A stretch of 64,000 bases of DNA from Tiliqua scincoides (taxonomy: Eukaryota; Chordata; Lepidosauria; Squamata; Scincidae). Below the pieces are notes generated by a model. It was not told the origin of the DNA and made no database searches. It saw only the letters and a list, made by a program, of their open reading frames with translations. Positions 10,301 through 19,230 of the stretch are shown piece by piece; position 1 is the stretch's first letter, and each line of letters starts with the position of its first letter. The stretch spans positions 62,218,256 to 62,282,255 of the forward strand of contig NC_089821.1 of assembly GCF_035046505.1 (NCBI RefSeq), written 5' to 3'. The position numbers and the translations under genes were made by a program.

Positions 10301-11523
10301 AGAACATAAGAACATAAGAACATAAGAACAGCCCCACTGGATCAGGCCATAGGCCCATCTAGTCCAGCTTCCTGTATCTCACAGCGGCCCACCAAATGCC
10401 CCAGGGAGCACACCAGATAACAAGAGACCTCATCCTGGTGCTCTCCCCTACATCTGGCATTCTGACTTAACCCATTCCTAAAATCAGGAGGTTGCACATA
10501 CACATCATGGCTTGTACCCCATAATGGATTTTTCCTCCAGAAACTCGTCCAATCCCCTTTTAAAGGCGTCTAGGCTAGACGCCAGCACCACATCCTGTGG
10601 CAAGGAGTTCCACAGACCGACCACGCGCTGAGTAAAGAAATATTTTCTTTTGTCTGTCCTAACCCGCCCAACACTCAATTTTAGTGGATGTCCCCTGGTT
10701 CTGGTATTATGTGAGAGTGTAAAGAGCATCTCCCTATCCACTCTGTCCATCCCCTGCATAATTTTGTATGTCTCAATCATGTCCCCCCTCAAGCGTCTCT
10801 TTTCTAGGGTGAAGAGGCCCAAACGCCGTAGCCTTTCCTCATAAGGAAGGTGCCCCAGCCCCGTAATCATCTTAGTCGCTCTCTTTTGCACCTTTTCCAT
10901 TTCCACTATGTCTTTTTTAAGATGCGGCGACCAGAACTGGACACAATACTCCAGGTGTGGCCTTACCATAGATTTGTACAACGGCATTATAATACTAACC
11001 GTTTTGTTCTCAATACCCTTCCTAATGATCCCAAGCATAGAATTGGCCTTCTTCACTGCCGCCGCACATTGGGTCGACACTTTCATCGACCTGTCCACCA
11101 CCACCCCAAGATCTCTCTCCTGATCTGTCACAGACAGCTCAGAACCCATCAGCCTATATCTAAAGTTTTGATTTTTTGCCCCAATGTGCATGACTTTACA
11201 CTTACTGACATTGAAGCTCATCTGCCATTTTGCTGCCCATTCTGCCAGTCTGGAGAGATCCTTCTGGAGCTCCTCACAATCACTTCTGGTCTTTACCACT
11301 CGGAAAAGTTTGGTGTCATCTGCAAACTTAGCCACTTCACTGCTCAACCCTGTCTCCAGGTCATTTATGAAGAGGTTGAAAAGCACCGGTCCCAGGACAG
11401 ATCCTTGGGGCACACCGCTTTTCACCTCTCTCCATTGTGAAAATTGCCCATTGACACCCACTCTCTGCTTCCTGGCCTCCAACCAGTTCTCAATCCACGA
11501 GTGGACCTGTCCTCTAATTCTAA
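10301..11523 (-). mobile_element. 5'-truncated young CR1 LINE inserted in the larger LINE
   Basis: The right part of a CR1 reverse transcriptase, its 3'UTR and the repeated AACATAAG tail (10301-10326, minus-strand 3' end) interrupt the host LINE. The host LINE reads through the joint as GDMDP / IEGLN once the insert is removed, with a short TATA duplication (10297-10300 and 11524-11527). It is the longest and best-kept CR1 copy in the window and serves as reference for the others at 4434, 4822, 5283, 6450 and 59170. Confidence 0.88.
10505..11482 (-). CDS. CR1 reverse transcriptase C-terminal half, open frame
   Basis: A 325-residue open frame carries the CR1 reverse transcriptase blocks VKSGVPQGSVLGPVLFNLFI, KFADDTKL (the FADD catalytic box), MSFNVSKCKVMHIG, DLGVVVDRSMK, and the typical CR1 end FFTQRVVGLWNSLPQDVV and LDEFLEE. 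The N-terminal half and endonuclease are absent because of 5' truncation. No internal stop is present, which argues for a recent insertion. The product would not be a functional retrotransposase alone. Confidence 0.9.
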   Translation of the reverse strand: MEARKQRVGVNGQFSQWREVKSGVPQGSVLGPVLFNLFINDLETGLSSEVAKFADDTKLFRVVKTRSDCEELQKDLSRLAEWAAKWQMSFNVSKCKVMHIGAKNQNFRYRLMGSELSVTDQERDLGVVVDRSMKVSTQCAAAVKKANSMLGIIRKGIENKTVSIIMPLYKSMVRPHLEYCVQFWSPHLKKDIVEMEKVQKRATKMITGLGHLPYEERLRRLGLFTLEKRRLRGDMIETYKIMQGMDRVDREMLFTLSHNTRTRGHPLKLSVGRVRTDKRKYFFTQRVVGLWNSLPQDVVLASSLDAFKRGLDEFLEEKSIMGYKP

Positions 11524-12257
11524 TATAGGATCCATGTCTCCTTTAACTACGTCCCTATGCAAAACCACAAGATTAGGACTGTTTAATAATTCCCAGATTG
11601 ATAAATCCATAGTGGGGGACCATTTCAATCGTTTCCCCACAACAATAGTCCTCTCAGCCCAATCAGTGGAGATAGAAGGCAGCTGAGGGCTTTCTGTGGA
11701 TATAGAGAGAGACACACGTAAATGATCACTGTCAGGATGATCTAAGATGTCATAGTTCAGCTTAAAAGATAACCTGGTGGAACAAACAATATAATCGATG
11801 ACACTTGCTGCCCTACTATTTTTTAAGAAAGTGAAATAACCCTTTGAGTTATCCAAAAAAACTGCCATGAAGGCAACTTAACTGAAAAGATGACATTAAC
11901 TCAAATAACCTTCTACCTTGTGTATTAGCCACCTTATCTAATGAGGAGTGATCAGATAAAAAGACTTCATTATGATCAAATATCTTTCTACTAATACCCG
12001 AACCTACTCTAGAATTAAAATCACCACATAAAATTGTAGCCGCATTCGGGTACTGAGATTCACAGTAATATATAACCTCCTCCAGTTCTTCCCAGAAAGA
12101 GGTAACACTCCCAGTATTATTAGGTGGACAGTATACAGTAAGACAAACCAATGCATTTAACTCAACACCCCAATTGCCTTTCAACAAAACAGATAAAATA
12201 CAGTTACTTTTGGACTTCTGCAACCACATCCAGTTTAACAGAAACCATAATAGCTAG
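11524..12257 (-). pseudogene. LINE ORF2, AP endonuclease C-terminal part
   Basis: On the minus strand the AP endonuclease signatures appear in order: LTVYCPP, ILCGDFNSRVG, SVIDYIVCS and DHPDSDHLRVSLSI (catalytic Asp/His motif). The two halves lie in different frames that overlap at 11849-11868, where a run of T residues appears to have gained one base, and another frame change lies near 12215. The domain nicks target DNA to prime reverse transcription. The left edge is the CR1 insertion and the right edge is the LTR at 12263. Confidence 0.8.
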
Positions 12258-12262
12258 GCCTC

Positions 12263-13002
12263 TGTAATGGAAGATCAGAAGATCATCAGGTGGATGATGT
12301 GGTGTTGACAGTGATCCCATGTTTTGACAGCTGTTTGACAGCTCTGGGAAGGGCAGGGCTGGCTCCACAGCTGTAATCAATCAAGGCCAATGGAGACTCT
12401 GATGGACACCTGAGCTTCATTTGACCTTGATGAGACTTTGAATGGACTGAAGAGATGGCTCAGCTGAGCCTAACTTGGTCTTCTCACAGCTGAGCTGGAT
12501 TTGGATTTAACAAGGGGCTGCAGGATAAAAGGCAGCTTCAGAAGGAGCAAAGGGCTGACCAAGCAGGACGCTGACCCAGCCGGAAGCCAGACGCTGACCA
12601 AGAGGGCTACCTGACCCAGACCTACAGGAAGAGAGGACTGCTAGGACCCTGCTGGAGGAGACACACTGCTGGAGAGGAGGAACTCTACTGCAGAAGACTG
12701 GACTGTGTTTTGGAGACGGATTGGACTTGGAGGCTTTAGACGTTACCCCCGGAGTTAAGTGGAGTTTTGGGGAGGGAAAGCCTCTGGACAAGAGGACTTG
12801 CAGGGAGTGTGTGTTTGTAGCAATAAATTCTTGTTATTTGCTATAGATAAGGAGTTCTGTGTTTATTCCTTTGCACACCACAGCTGTGCTTCTTGGAAAA
12901 GGAGGGTGTTAATTAGCCAAAAAGCGGGCATTAGAAGGGAGTTGAGATATTTGGACGGGACAAATTGCTGTGGTCGGCAGGAGTTGAGAATTTGGCAGAA
13001 CA
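12263..13002 (+). mobile_element. Solo LTR (family A) inside the LINE endonuclease
   Basis: It begins TGTAATGGAAG and ends TTTGGCAGAACA, with an exact 5-base duplication GCCTC at 12258-12262 and 13003-13007. Inside are a GGATAAAAGG TATA-like box near 12530, an AATAAA near 12822, and a TGGACGGGACAAATTG block near the right end. Length 740. A near-identical copy is at 15101. It is a solo fossil LTR with no internal genes. Confidence 0.9.
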
Positions 13003-13007
13003 GCCTC

Positions 13008-13197
13008 CTCTCACTCTTCCTTTTACATGCAACTTAAGAGCAGGAAGCACAAAGGAACTGTACCCTTGCAACAACATGGGAACAGCACCAGGCACCCAAG
13101 TCTCCTGCAGACAAAGAAGATGAAAAGATGAAAGTAATTTCAAAAAATCCTGATCAAAGGTCTTATTCTGCCAACCTGCAATGTTCCAGGATAAAAC
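13008..13197 (-). pseudogene. LINE ORF2, AP endonuclease N-terminal part
   Basis: The minus strand reads LSVLSWNIAGWQNK, then LLCLQETW, which are the first two AP endonuclease blocks (the catalytic Asn and Glu), and then continues to KGRVRGG where the solo LTR interrupts. The rest of the domain lies at 11524-12257. Confidence 0.78.
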
Positions 13198-13895
13198 AGA
13201 AAGTCATTGCAGGTCAGACTTCACCTCTACAAGGGGATTAGATAGAGATAGGATAGGCTGTGATGAAGAATCCAGATTGATTTGCAGTATCATTTCAGCA
13301 GAATTCCTGTTGGGAGTTGACTTCAACAACCCCAATTGTGTTACCTCGCAGCAGGGAATAAGGATCCACCTGGATTGGAAGAGGCCATGTTAACTGACAG
13401 GCTAAGTGATGTAATTTGCTTATGAGTGGTTGGAAAAGCAAATAGTTCATCAGAGTGAGGATCTGTGACAAAAAAGTTTTCTGGAATGTGTTGCACTGGT
13501 GACCTACAGAACTCTGTCCCTAGCAATGGGGGTTGAGTAAAAATACTGTTGGACTGCGGGTTGGATTCACCAGCTCTAACTCCATATCCATAAGAGCAGG
13601 ACAAACAGTGGCATCAGGCTCCAAAGGACTCTTGGGAAGGGAAGCTGAATCAAGATCCATTTCACTTCCCAATTCCAACTCCATCCCAGGAACTGCCCGG
13701 CTGGTAGAAAGTCTTTTGAGTAGGTTTGTTAATCTGGTCTGTAAGTAAGCTGGATCCTCCTCTCCCAAAGATTGCCCAGTCAATTTCTCAACTGGTGGTG
13801 ACTGAAGATCAGCCGGAGAATGATAATCATTAGTCCCTGCTAACTGGTTAAGAGGCACTTTTTCAAGTGGGTGCTCCTCTTTTATTTAGCAGGGG

Positions 13896-14074
13896 GAGAG
13901 TAACTGGCCTACCTCACCCCAGCAGTGTCTTTTCTAGTGGCTGTCTGCTGGTGTTGCATCTTTTTAGATTGTGAGCCCTTTTGGGACAGGGAGCCATTAG
14001 ATATTTGATTTTCTCTGTAAACCGCTTTGTGAACTTTTTGTTGAAAAGCAGTATATAAATACTGTTGTTGTTAG
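13896..14074 (+). repeat. SINE-like or LINE 3'-tail unit inside LINE ORF1
   Basis: The run from GGGGGAGAGTAACTGG through TTTAGATTGTGAGCCCTTTT to AAACCGCTTTGTGAAC and a GTATATAAAT...TTGTTGTT tail is a common squamate short interspersed repeat. It interrupts the LINE in the ORF1/ORF2 region. The exact family is not identified and the left edge is approximate. Confidence 0.6.
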
Positions 14075-14148
14075 TCCCAGACCTTACAGCGGCAGTCTGC
14101 CTTCTCTTATTTGTACAAAGGGGCCGGATGTGCAGGTTTTGAAATATC

Positions 14149-14884
14149 CTATGTACTAAAATTTGAAATCTTCAGGCTCTCAGCAGCTCGTAAAAGCAGC
14201 CCTGGAATCCTTCTGGTTTTAAAAGTTAAAGACAGTCTCTTATAACCACTACAAGACGGCAAAAAAAGATAACTTGTTAATTCCAAGGGATGAATAGAAA
14301 CCTTCAGCAGTTGAGATATAGCTCTAATTATCATCCACTTACTCCTCCACCAGGCAGAGTCTGATACGGGAATAGAAAGCAAAACACAGTTTTGCTGTAA
14401 AATCAGCTTTATCTTCCTCAGCTTCTGAAGAGGGGGTTAAATGCGTTAGTCCTAATATTTCTTCATTTCCAACCCTGTGAAATCTTTTATTAGAGACAGC
14501 CAAAGTCTGGGTTAAAGAGCCAATTAATATTTCAATCAAATTCAAATGTCCAAGAATATACAAAAGGGTGTGGCTGGATATCAAACATGCCTCGCTTAGT
14601 TGTTGGGTAAGTTGTAGCATTTGTAGTTGTAAGCGTTTTTTATCTCTGGCCAGATAACTTGTTTCCCCCCCCCCCCCCTTATAGGTATATAGGCAGAGAC
14701 CATCATTAGTTATACACACCGAGGCCTTCAAAGGGATATGCATACTGGCAGAAGGAGATGGTAGAAATTTTTCAATCCTCAGTTGCTTCAACCTTTTGTA
14801 AACACCCTCCTCCAACTTGATAGGACTTTTCTGATATCTCTTCTTACCTTTTTGTGGGAAGGTACTCCCAGCAAGTGAAGACAT
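14149..14884 (-). pseudogene. LINE ORF1 remnant
   Basis: A minus frame starts at the ATG at 14884 with MSSLAGSTFPQKGKKRYQK, basic and then rich in Leu/Gln (LQLQMLQLTQQLSEACL), which looks like a coiled coil. It breaks near 14385 and goes on in another frame with SDSAWWRSKWMIIRAISQLL to a stop near 14149. Position upstream of the endonuclease fits an RNA-binding ORF1 protein. No zinc knuckle is seen. Confidence 0.55.
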
Positions 14885-15100
14885 AATAGACAATCCGGGA
14901 TGCAAAACAGCTCTGTTGACCCAGTTAACAATCCACAACCATCCAGGCCTCAAAAGAACACATATAAAAAGCTCTCAGATATAAAAATATAAAAAGTGGA
15001 TCCAGAATCAAGAACAGCTAATATGGGGAAGGAAAAAGCCCCACATTAGTGAACAAAGACTAAAATAACGTAGAGCTCTTTAGAGAAGACTGCACCTGGG

Positions 15101-15811
15101 TGTAATGGAAGACCATCAGGTGGATGATGTGGTGTTGACAGTGATCCCATGTTTTGACAGCTGGTTGACAGCTCTGGGAAGGGCAGGGTTGGCTCCACAG
15201 CTGTAATCAATCAAGGCCAATGGAGACCTGGTTGGACATCTGAGCTTCATTTGACCTTAATGGGGCTCTGAATAAGCTAAGGAGGTAGCTCACAGCTGAG
15301 CTGCATTTGCACTTAATGGGACACAAAGGATAAAAAGCAGCTTCAGAAGGACCAAAGGAGGCAGGAGCTGGACACTGACCCAGAGGGAGAGCTGGAAGCA
15401 GGACACTGACCCAGAGGGAACCAGACCCAGAGGGCTACCTGACCCAGACCTACAGGAGAAGGGGACTGCCAGGACTCTGCTGGAGGACACGGAAGACTGG
15501 ACTGTGCTTTGGAGACCAGATTGGACTTGAATTGGAGGCTTCAGACCTTTACCCCCTGAGTTAAGTGGAGTTTTGGGGAGGGAAAGCCTCTGGACAAGAA
15601 GACTTGCAGGGAGTGTCTGTGTTCATAGCAATAAATTTGGGTAGTTGCTATAGATAAGGAGTTCTGTGTTCATTCCTTTATACACCACAGCGGTTGTTCT
15701 AGAGATAAAGAGGGTGTTAATTAGCCAAAAAGCAGGCATTAGAAGGGAGTTGAGATATTTGGACGGGACAAATTGGTGTAGTCAGCAGGATTTGAAAATT
15801 AGGACAGGACA
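15101..15811 (+). mobile_element. Solo LTR (family A) near the 5' end of the LINE
   Basis: It begins TGTAATGGAAGACC and ends AGGACAGGACA, with an exact 5-base duplication CTGGG at 15096-15100 and 15812-15816. It shares the whole layout of the copy at 12263 (TATA-like box, AATAAA, right-end block), with few differences in the first 80 bases. Length 711. Because each copy has its own duplication, the two are separate insertions. It is a solo fossil. Confidence 0.9.
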
Positions 15812-15874
15812 CTGGGTGGCCATCTTGACCAGAAATCTCATGAAAAATACTGTGGAAACCGAGGAAGTTACTCA

Positions 15875-17160
15875 TGTAAGAGAAATGTCAAAAAAGGGGA
15901 CTTTTTGTATCCTAATGTGTTTGAAATGCTATAAATTGTAATCACTTGTATGCCCTTATGAGTTCCTCAGTAATAGCCAATGTTACTGGGAACGCCTCTT
16001 TGAATTCAAAGAACAGCTTATCTTGTCATTCCACTTTCAACTCAGCCTTAGTTCTGTGCAACCACCCTGGGAAAGTGGGCTCTGAGGAGGGAAACTCCCT
16101 CCTCCCATCAACAAGAGCATATTAACAAGCTCCACCCCTCCACCAACATGCTCCAAAGTGCTTCTGACCATGTGTACAGCATGTTTCTGCCTAGCTAACT
16201 TTGTGCTTATGTTGCAAGGGCCTGGACTTTCCAGTGTGCTCTCACCCCCCCCCCCCCAAGAATATCTACAAGGAAACTTTTTGTTCATACCTTCCTTTAC
16301 TCCCTCTCTTCCTCCCCACCTCATTTTTCAATATTGGATACATGCTAGATCAGCGTTTCTCAAATTGGTGGGTTGCAACCCACAAGTTTGTGTAAAGATT
16401 ATCCCATCCCTTTAAGTGGGGGAAAGGGCAGAGGTCACTAAGGGTGACTAGGGAGGTTACTTACTGTCAATCACTTCAGGCTGCTGGAGGCTCCAGGAGG
16501 TGCAGGGAGCCCTGTGCAGCCATCAGCAGGGCTCCCAGATGCTTGGAATGTTGAGAGAGAAGCTTATGCAAAGCACTTCCTCTTCCTGCACTGTATGCAA
16601 TATATGTGTGAATTATTGTTTAATAAATTTTACCCTATAAAGTGTGTATACATTTTCTTGAGATCCCTGTGTGTGTGTAAACAGCTTTATGCTTGTGCTT
16701 TTTTGATGCTGAAAGAGAGAAATAAAGCCTTGTTGTGGTGAATAGTAATGCAAGGCTTCCATCTCATTTGAAGAGGCCCCCTTTTCAAATGCAACATAGC
16801 TCAGGGCCCGATCCTATCCAACCTTGCAGTGCTAATGCTGCATCCTGTGGTGCAGTGGCAGCCACAGAGGCCCCCTCAAGGTAAAGGAACATTTGTTGCC
16901 TTACCTCAGGACTGAATTGCACTTGCATTGGTGCTGAAAGTGGGATAGGATTGGGCCCCTAATCAACTAGTACAGTCAGCCATTATGATCTCAATAACCT
17001 GCAGGTCAGATGAGTACTGCTGTGGCTGACACCAAACAGAAGAACAGATCAAAAGCCCAACCCTGGCAACCTGCTGGGTTGCTCACTGGTCAAATCAACC
17101 TCGGACAATGGCTTAAGGGGAGGTCCGGGGGACTTGTTTAAGCTTTCTATAGGGAAGTCA
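15875..17160. other. No gene; scattered DNA-transposon traces
   Basis: A hAT-like terminus (CAGCGTTTCTCAAATTGG) starts near 16352. At about 16806-16962 an imperfect inverted repeat (GCCCGATCCTATCCAACCTT and GGGATAGGATTGGGC) marks a MITE copy of the type at 43504. A (C)n run lies near 16246. No exon was recognised. Confidence 0.45.
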
Positions 17161-17249
17161 GGGTGCAATCTTAACCGGTCTACTCAGAAGTAAGTCCTAT
17201 TGTGTTCAATGGGACTTACTCCCAGGAAAGTGAGGTTAGGATTGCAGCC
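17161..17249. repeat. Short MITE-like repeat (first of several copies)
   Basis: The ends GGGTGCAATCTTAACC and GGTTAGGATTGCAGCC are an imperfect inverted pair, with an inner palindrome-like TACTCAGAAGTAAGTCC / GGGACTTACTCCCAGG. Similar copies occur near 18313-18401, 22563-22648, 34256-34325, 51957-52046 and 57640-57690. Confidence 0.6.
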
Positions 17250-18419
17250 ACAGTGTATCAACTCCCCCCCCCCCCCAAAAAAAAAAACCCAATGAAAAGG
17301 GAGTGTTGGATGGAGATGGTGCATGTTTTGTCCAGCACTTGCAGAGTTAACTATTGATAACCTGCTTTCTGGACCCTGGAGGTGAACAACCCAAAGGCAA
17401 CAGTGAAGTCAATCTAGACTGGGCCAACCTTGAGATAGCCTGCCTTAGGAATTCATTTCCTGATTACCTCTAATGTCCAGTATTTGTGGTTGTCTAACCC
17501 AGCTACCCCTATTTTCCCTTTTTCCTGTTTAATACACTACTGCTGGCTTTGAAACCTCCCTGGGGGGTTTCATTCAGACAGGAGGATCCTACACTCCCTG
17601 GAAGATCGCTCATGGCTAATGCTGCAGGGTCGCCTGTGAAGCTGCAAGGGTGCTGGGACAGGCCTGATCAGGACATTTTCTAGATTCTTGGTTGGGGAAC
17701 CCTAGTAGTAAGGCTCAGCGCAGCTGGGCGTTAGTGTGTGGGAGCGCACCGCTGAGCCTCACTGCAGCACACGCCCCCCCCAGCAAACTGCCCTATGTGG
17801 GACTGGTTGGGACCGGATGCTGCAGCTGGTACAGGGAGGGCAGTCAATCCAGGAAGCCAACAGAGGCAGCTTGGGCCAGGATGCCCACCTCCGTCCACCA
17901 CTGCCTGGACTAGACACTAATGGGACACATGGAGGAGAGTGGTGGGCTTGAGCGCTGGGACACTGGCCGACCCCCATGCTCTTCTCCATGTTTCCTCCAC
18001 CTCCCTCTTCCTCCTCTTCCAGTCCAGGGGGTGAGAGGAGCAGATGCCACCAGGGGCAGGTGGCACTTGGCCCACCTCCTCCGGGCCCGGCTGTCTTGGG
18101 CAGGCCCTGCTTCTGTCCGACGGCTCAGTTCAGTGCTGCTCCTTGCGTGGGTCGCAGGGTGTGTCGTGTGTGTTTGCTGCCGACCTGCAGCACAGCCCCC
18201 TCCGGGTCGCCTCGGAAGTCTGGCCCATCGCCTTCCGTGGGGTGGGGGGCACTGCTCCCGTCGCAGCCTCCTCCGCTTGGCCGGTGAAATGAGGTCCGGG
18301 GCTCGGAGAGCCCAATCCTCTGTGTGTCTACTCAGAAGTCAATCCCATTAAAGTTAATGGGGCTTACACTCATGAAAGCGTGGATAGCACTGTAGCCTAA
18401 GCCAACGTTGCATATACTT
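17250..18419. other. Upstream region of the complete IFITM gene, no exon seen
   Basis: GC content rises from about 17650. Long frames here are the chance product of high GC. A short MITE copy lies at about 18313-18401, next to the CpG island. No protein similarity was recognised. Confidence 0.4.
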
Positions 18420-19230
18420 AACAGGGACCCTGTTTAAGCCCGTTGCAAAGGCCGCGATCCGAGCACGTCTCCCTGGAAGGAAAGGAAACCCGCTGAGTGG
18501 AAGGGGATTCCTCTTCCCAAGCAAAGGGCGAGGCCGGGCTGCAGGAGGCAGAGACCGCAGCGCAGTCCCCGTCGAGGGGGCCTCGCCTGAGCCCAGCCCG
18601 AGGCTCCTGCGCTATCTCCCGGGACCGGCTGCCCCTAGCCTGGGCTCCTCTGCCGGGAAGATCGGGCTGCCCTCCCCCGCCCCGCCCCGCCCTCCCCGCC
18701 TTCTTCTTGGGGGCCCCAGCCGGGCTTGCTCCAGTCTCCTCCCGGCGCAGCAGCGATGCAGTCCTCGGCGCACGGCGTCGCCATCCCCATGCAGCCCTAC
18801 CCCGACGGCAAGGAGGAGGCGGGGGGCGCCAAGGCGCGGGCCGCCCAGATCCTGCAGGTCAAGGACTACGTGCTCTGGTCGCTCTGCAGCTTCATCTTCT
18901 GTGACGTCTGCTGCCTCGGCTTCGCCGCCCTCGTCGCCTCCTTCAGGGTGAGCGCGGCCGTCGGGGGAGGGGAGGAGCCGCTCCCTCGGAGCAGGGGCTT
19001 GCAGTAGGTGGGAGGCAGGTGAAGCAGAGCCTCCCCGCAGTAGTCCTTCGAAAAGCGCCATCGCCACCCTGCGAGGTGTGCAAGCACTCACAACCGACGC
19101 GCAGACCGTGGAGAGCGCGGAGCGCTTGTCCTCCTGAACTTCTCCTTCCCGTCTCAGGCTCTTCCCTGGCGCTATGGGGTAGGACTGACCCCTGCTTCCC
19201 TGGGCGCGCCACTTCCCCGCACCCCACCCC
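18420..19230. promoter_or_regulatory. CpG island promoter of the IFITM1/3-like gene
   Basis: CpG dinucleotides are dense from about 18420 to 19230, in contrast to the rest of the window, and peak over exon 1. CCCCGCCCCGCCC at about 18676-18690 gives GC boxes, and no TATA box is seen in the 100 bases before the ATG. A GGAAAGGAAA match to the Ets/IRF composite pattern GGAANNGAAA is at 18479-18488. Interferon control is inferred only. Confidence 0.7.
18756..18947 (+). CDS. Exon 1 of the IFITM1/3-like gene
   Basis: It starts at the first ATG of the frame inside the CpG island (MQSSAHGVAIPMQPYP) and ends at AGG before GTGAGC. It holds the N-terminus and the first intramembrane segment with DVCCLGF. 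Confidence 0.92.

Larger units (their letters stand above)
7184..15860 (-). mobile_element. Full-length APE-type LINE with nested insertions
   Basis: A non-LTR retrotransposon runs on the minus strand from a 5' end at 15860 to a 3' end at 7184. The flanks carry a 14-base target duplication GAGGAAGTTA(T/C)TCA at 7170-7183 and 15861-15874, with one mismatch. Near the 5' end is a GGTCAAGATGGCC block. In order come ORF1 (start near 14884), an AP endonuclease domain (about 13197 to 11524), a linker, a reverse transcriptase and a C-terminal Cys/His motif ending at 7330; an AATAAA lies close to the 3' end. Removing later insertions (8936-9477, 10301-11523, 12263-13002, about 13896-14074, 15101-15811) leaves about 5.3 kb. 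The APE domain excludes R2/R4-type LINEs. The clade (I/Vingi-like or other) is not settled. Confidence 0.85.

Noticed and set aside
7330-12257. Host enzyme with endonuclease-like domain
   Set aside because: The domain order, target duplication and reverse transcriptase make it a LINE.
12263-15811. A provirus bounded by the two family A LTRs
   Set aside because: Each LTR has its own 5-base duplication, and the sequence between is the opposite-strand LINE, with no retroviral genes.
17920-19230. Several overlapping open frames in the GC-rich region
   Set aside because: High GC lowers stop frequency; only the frame of IFITM exon 1 has similarity and a proper donor.
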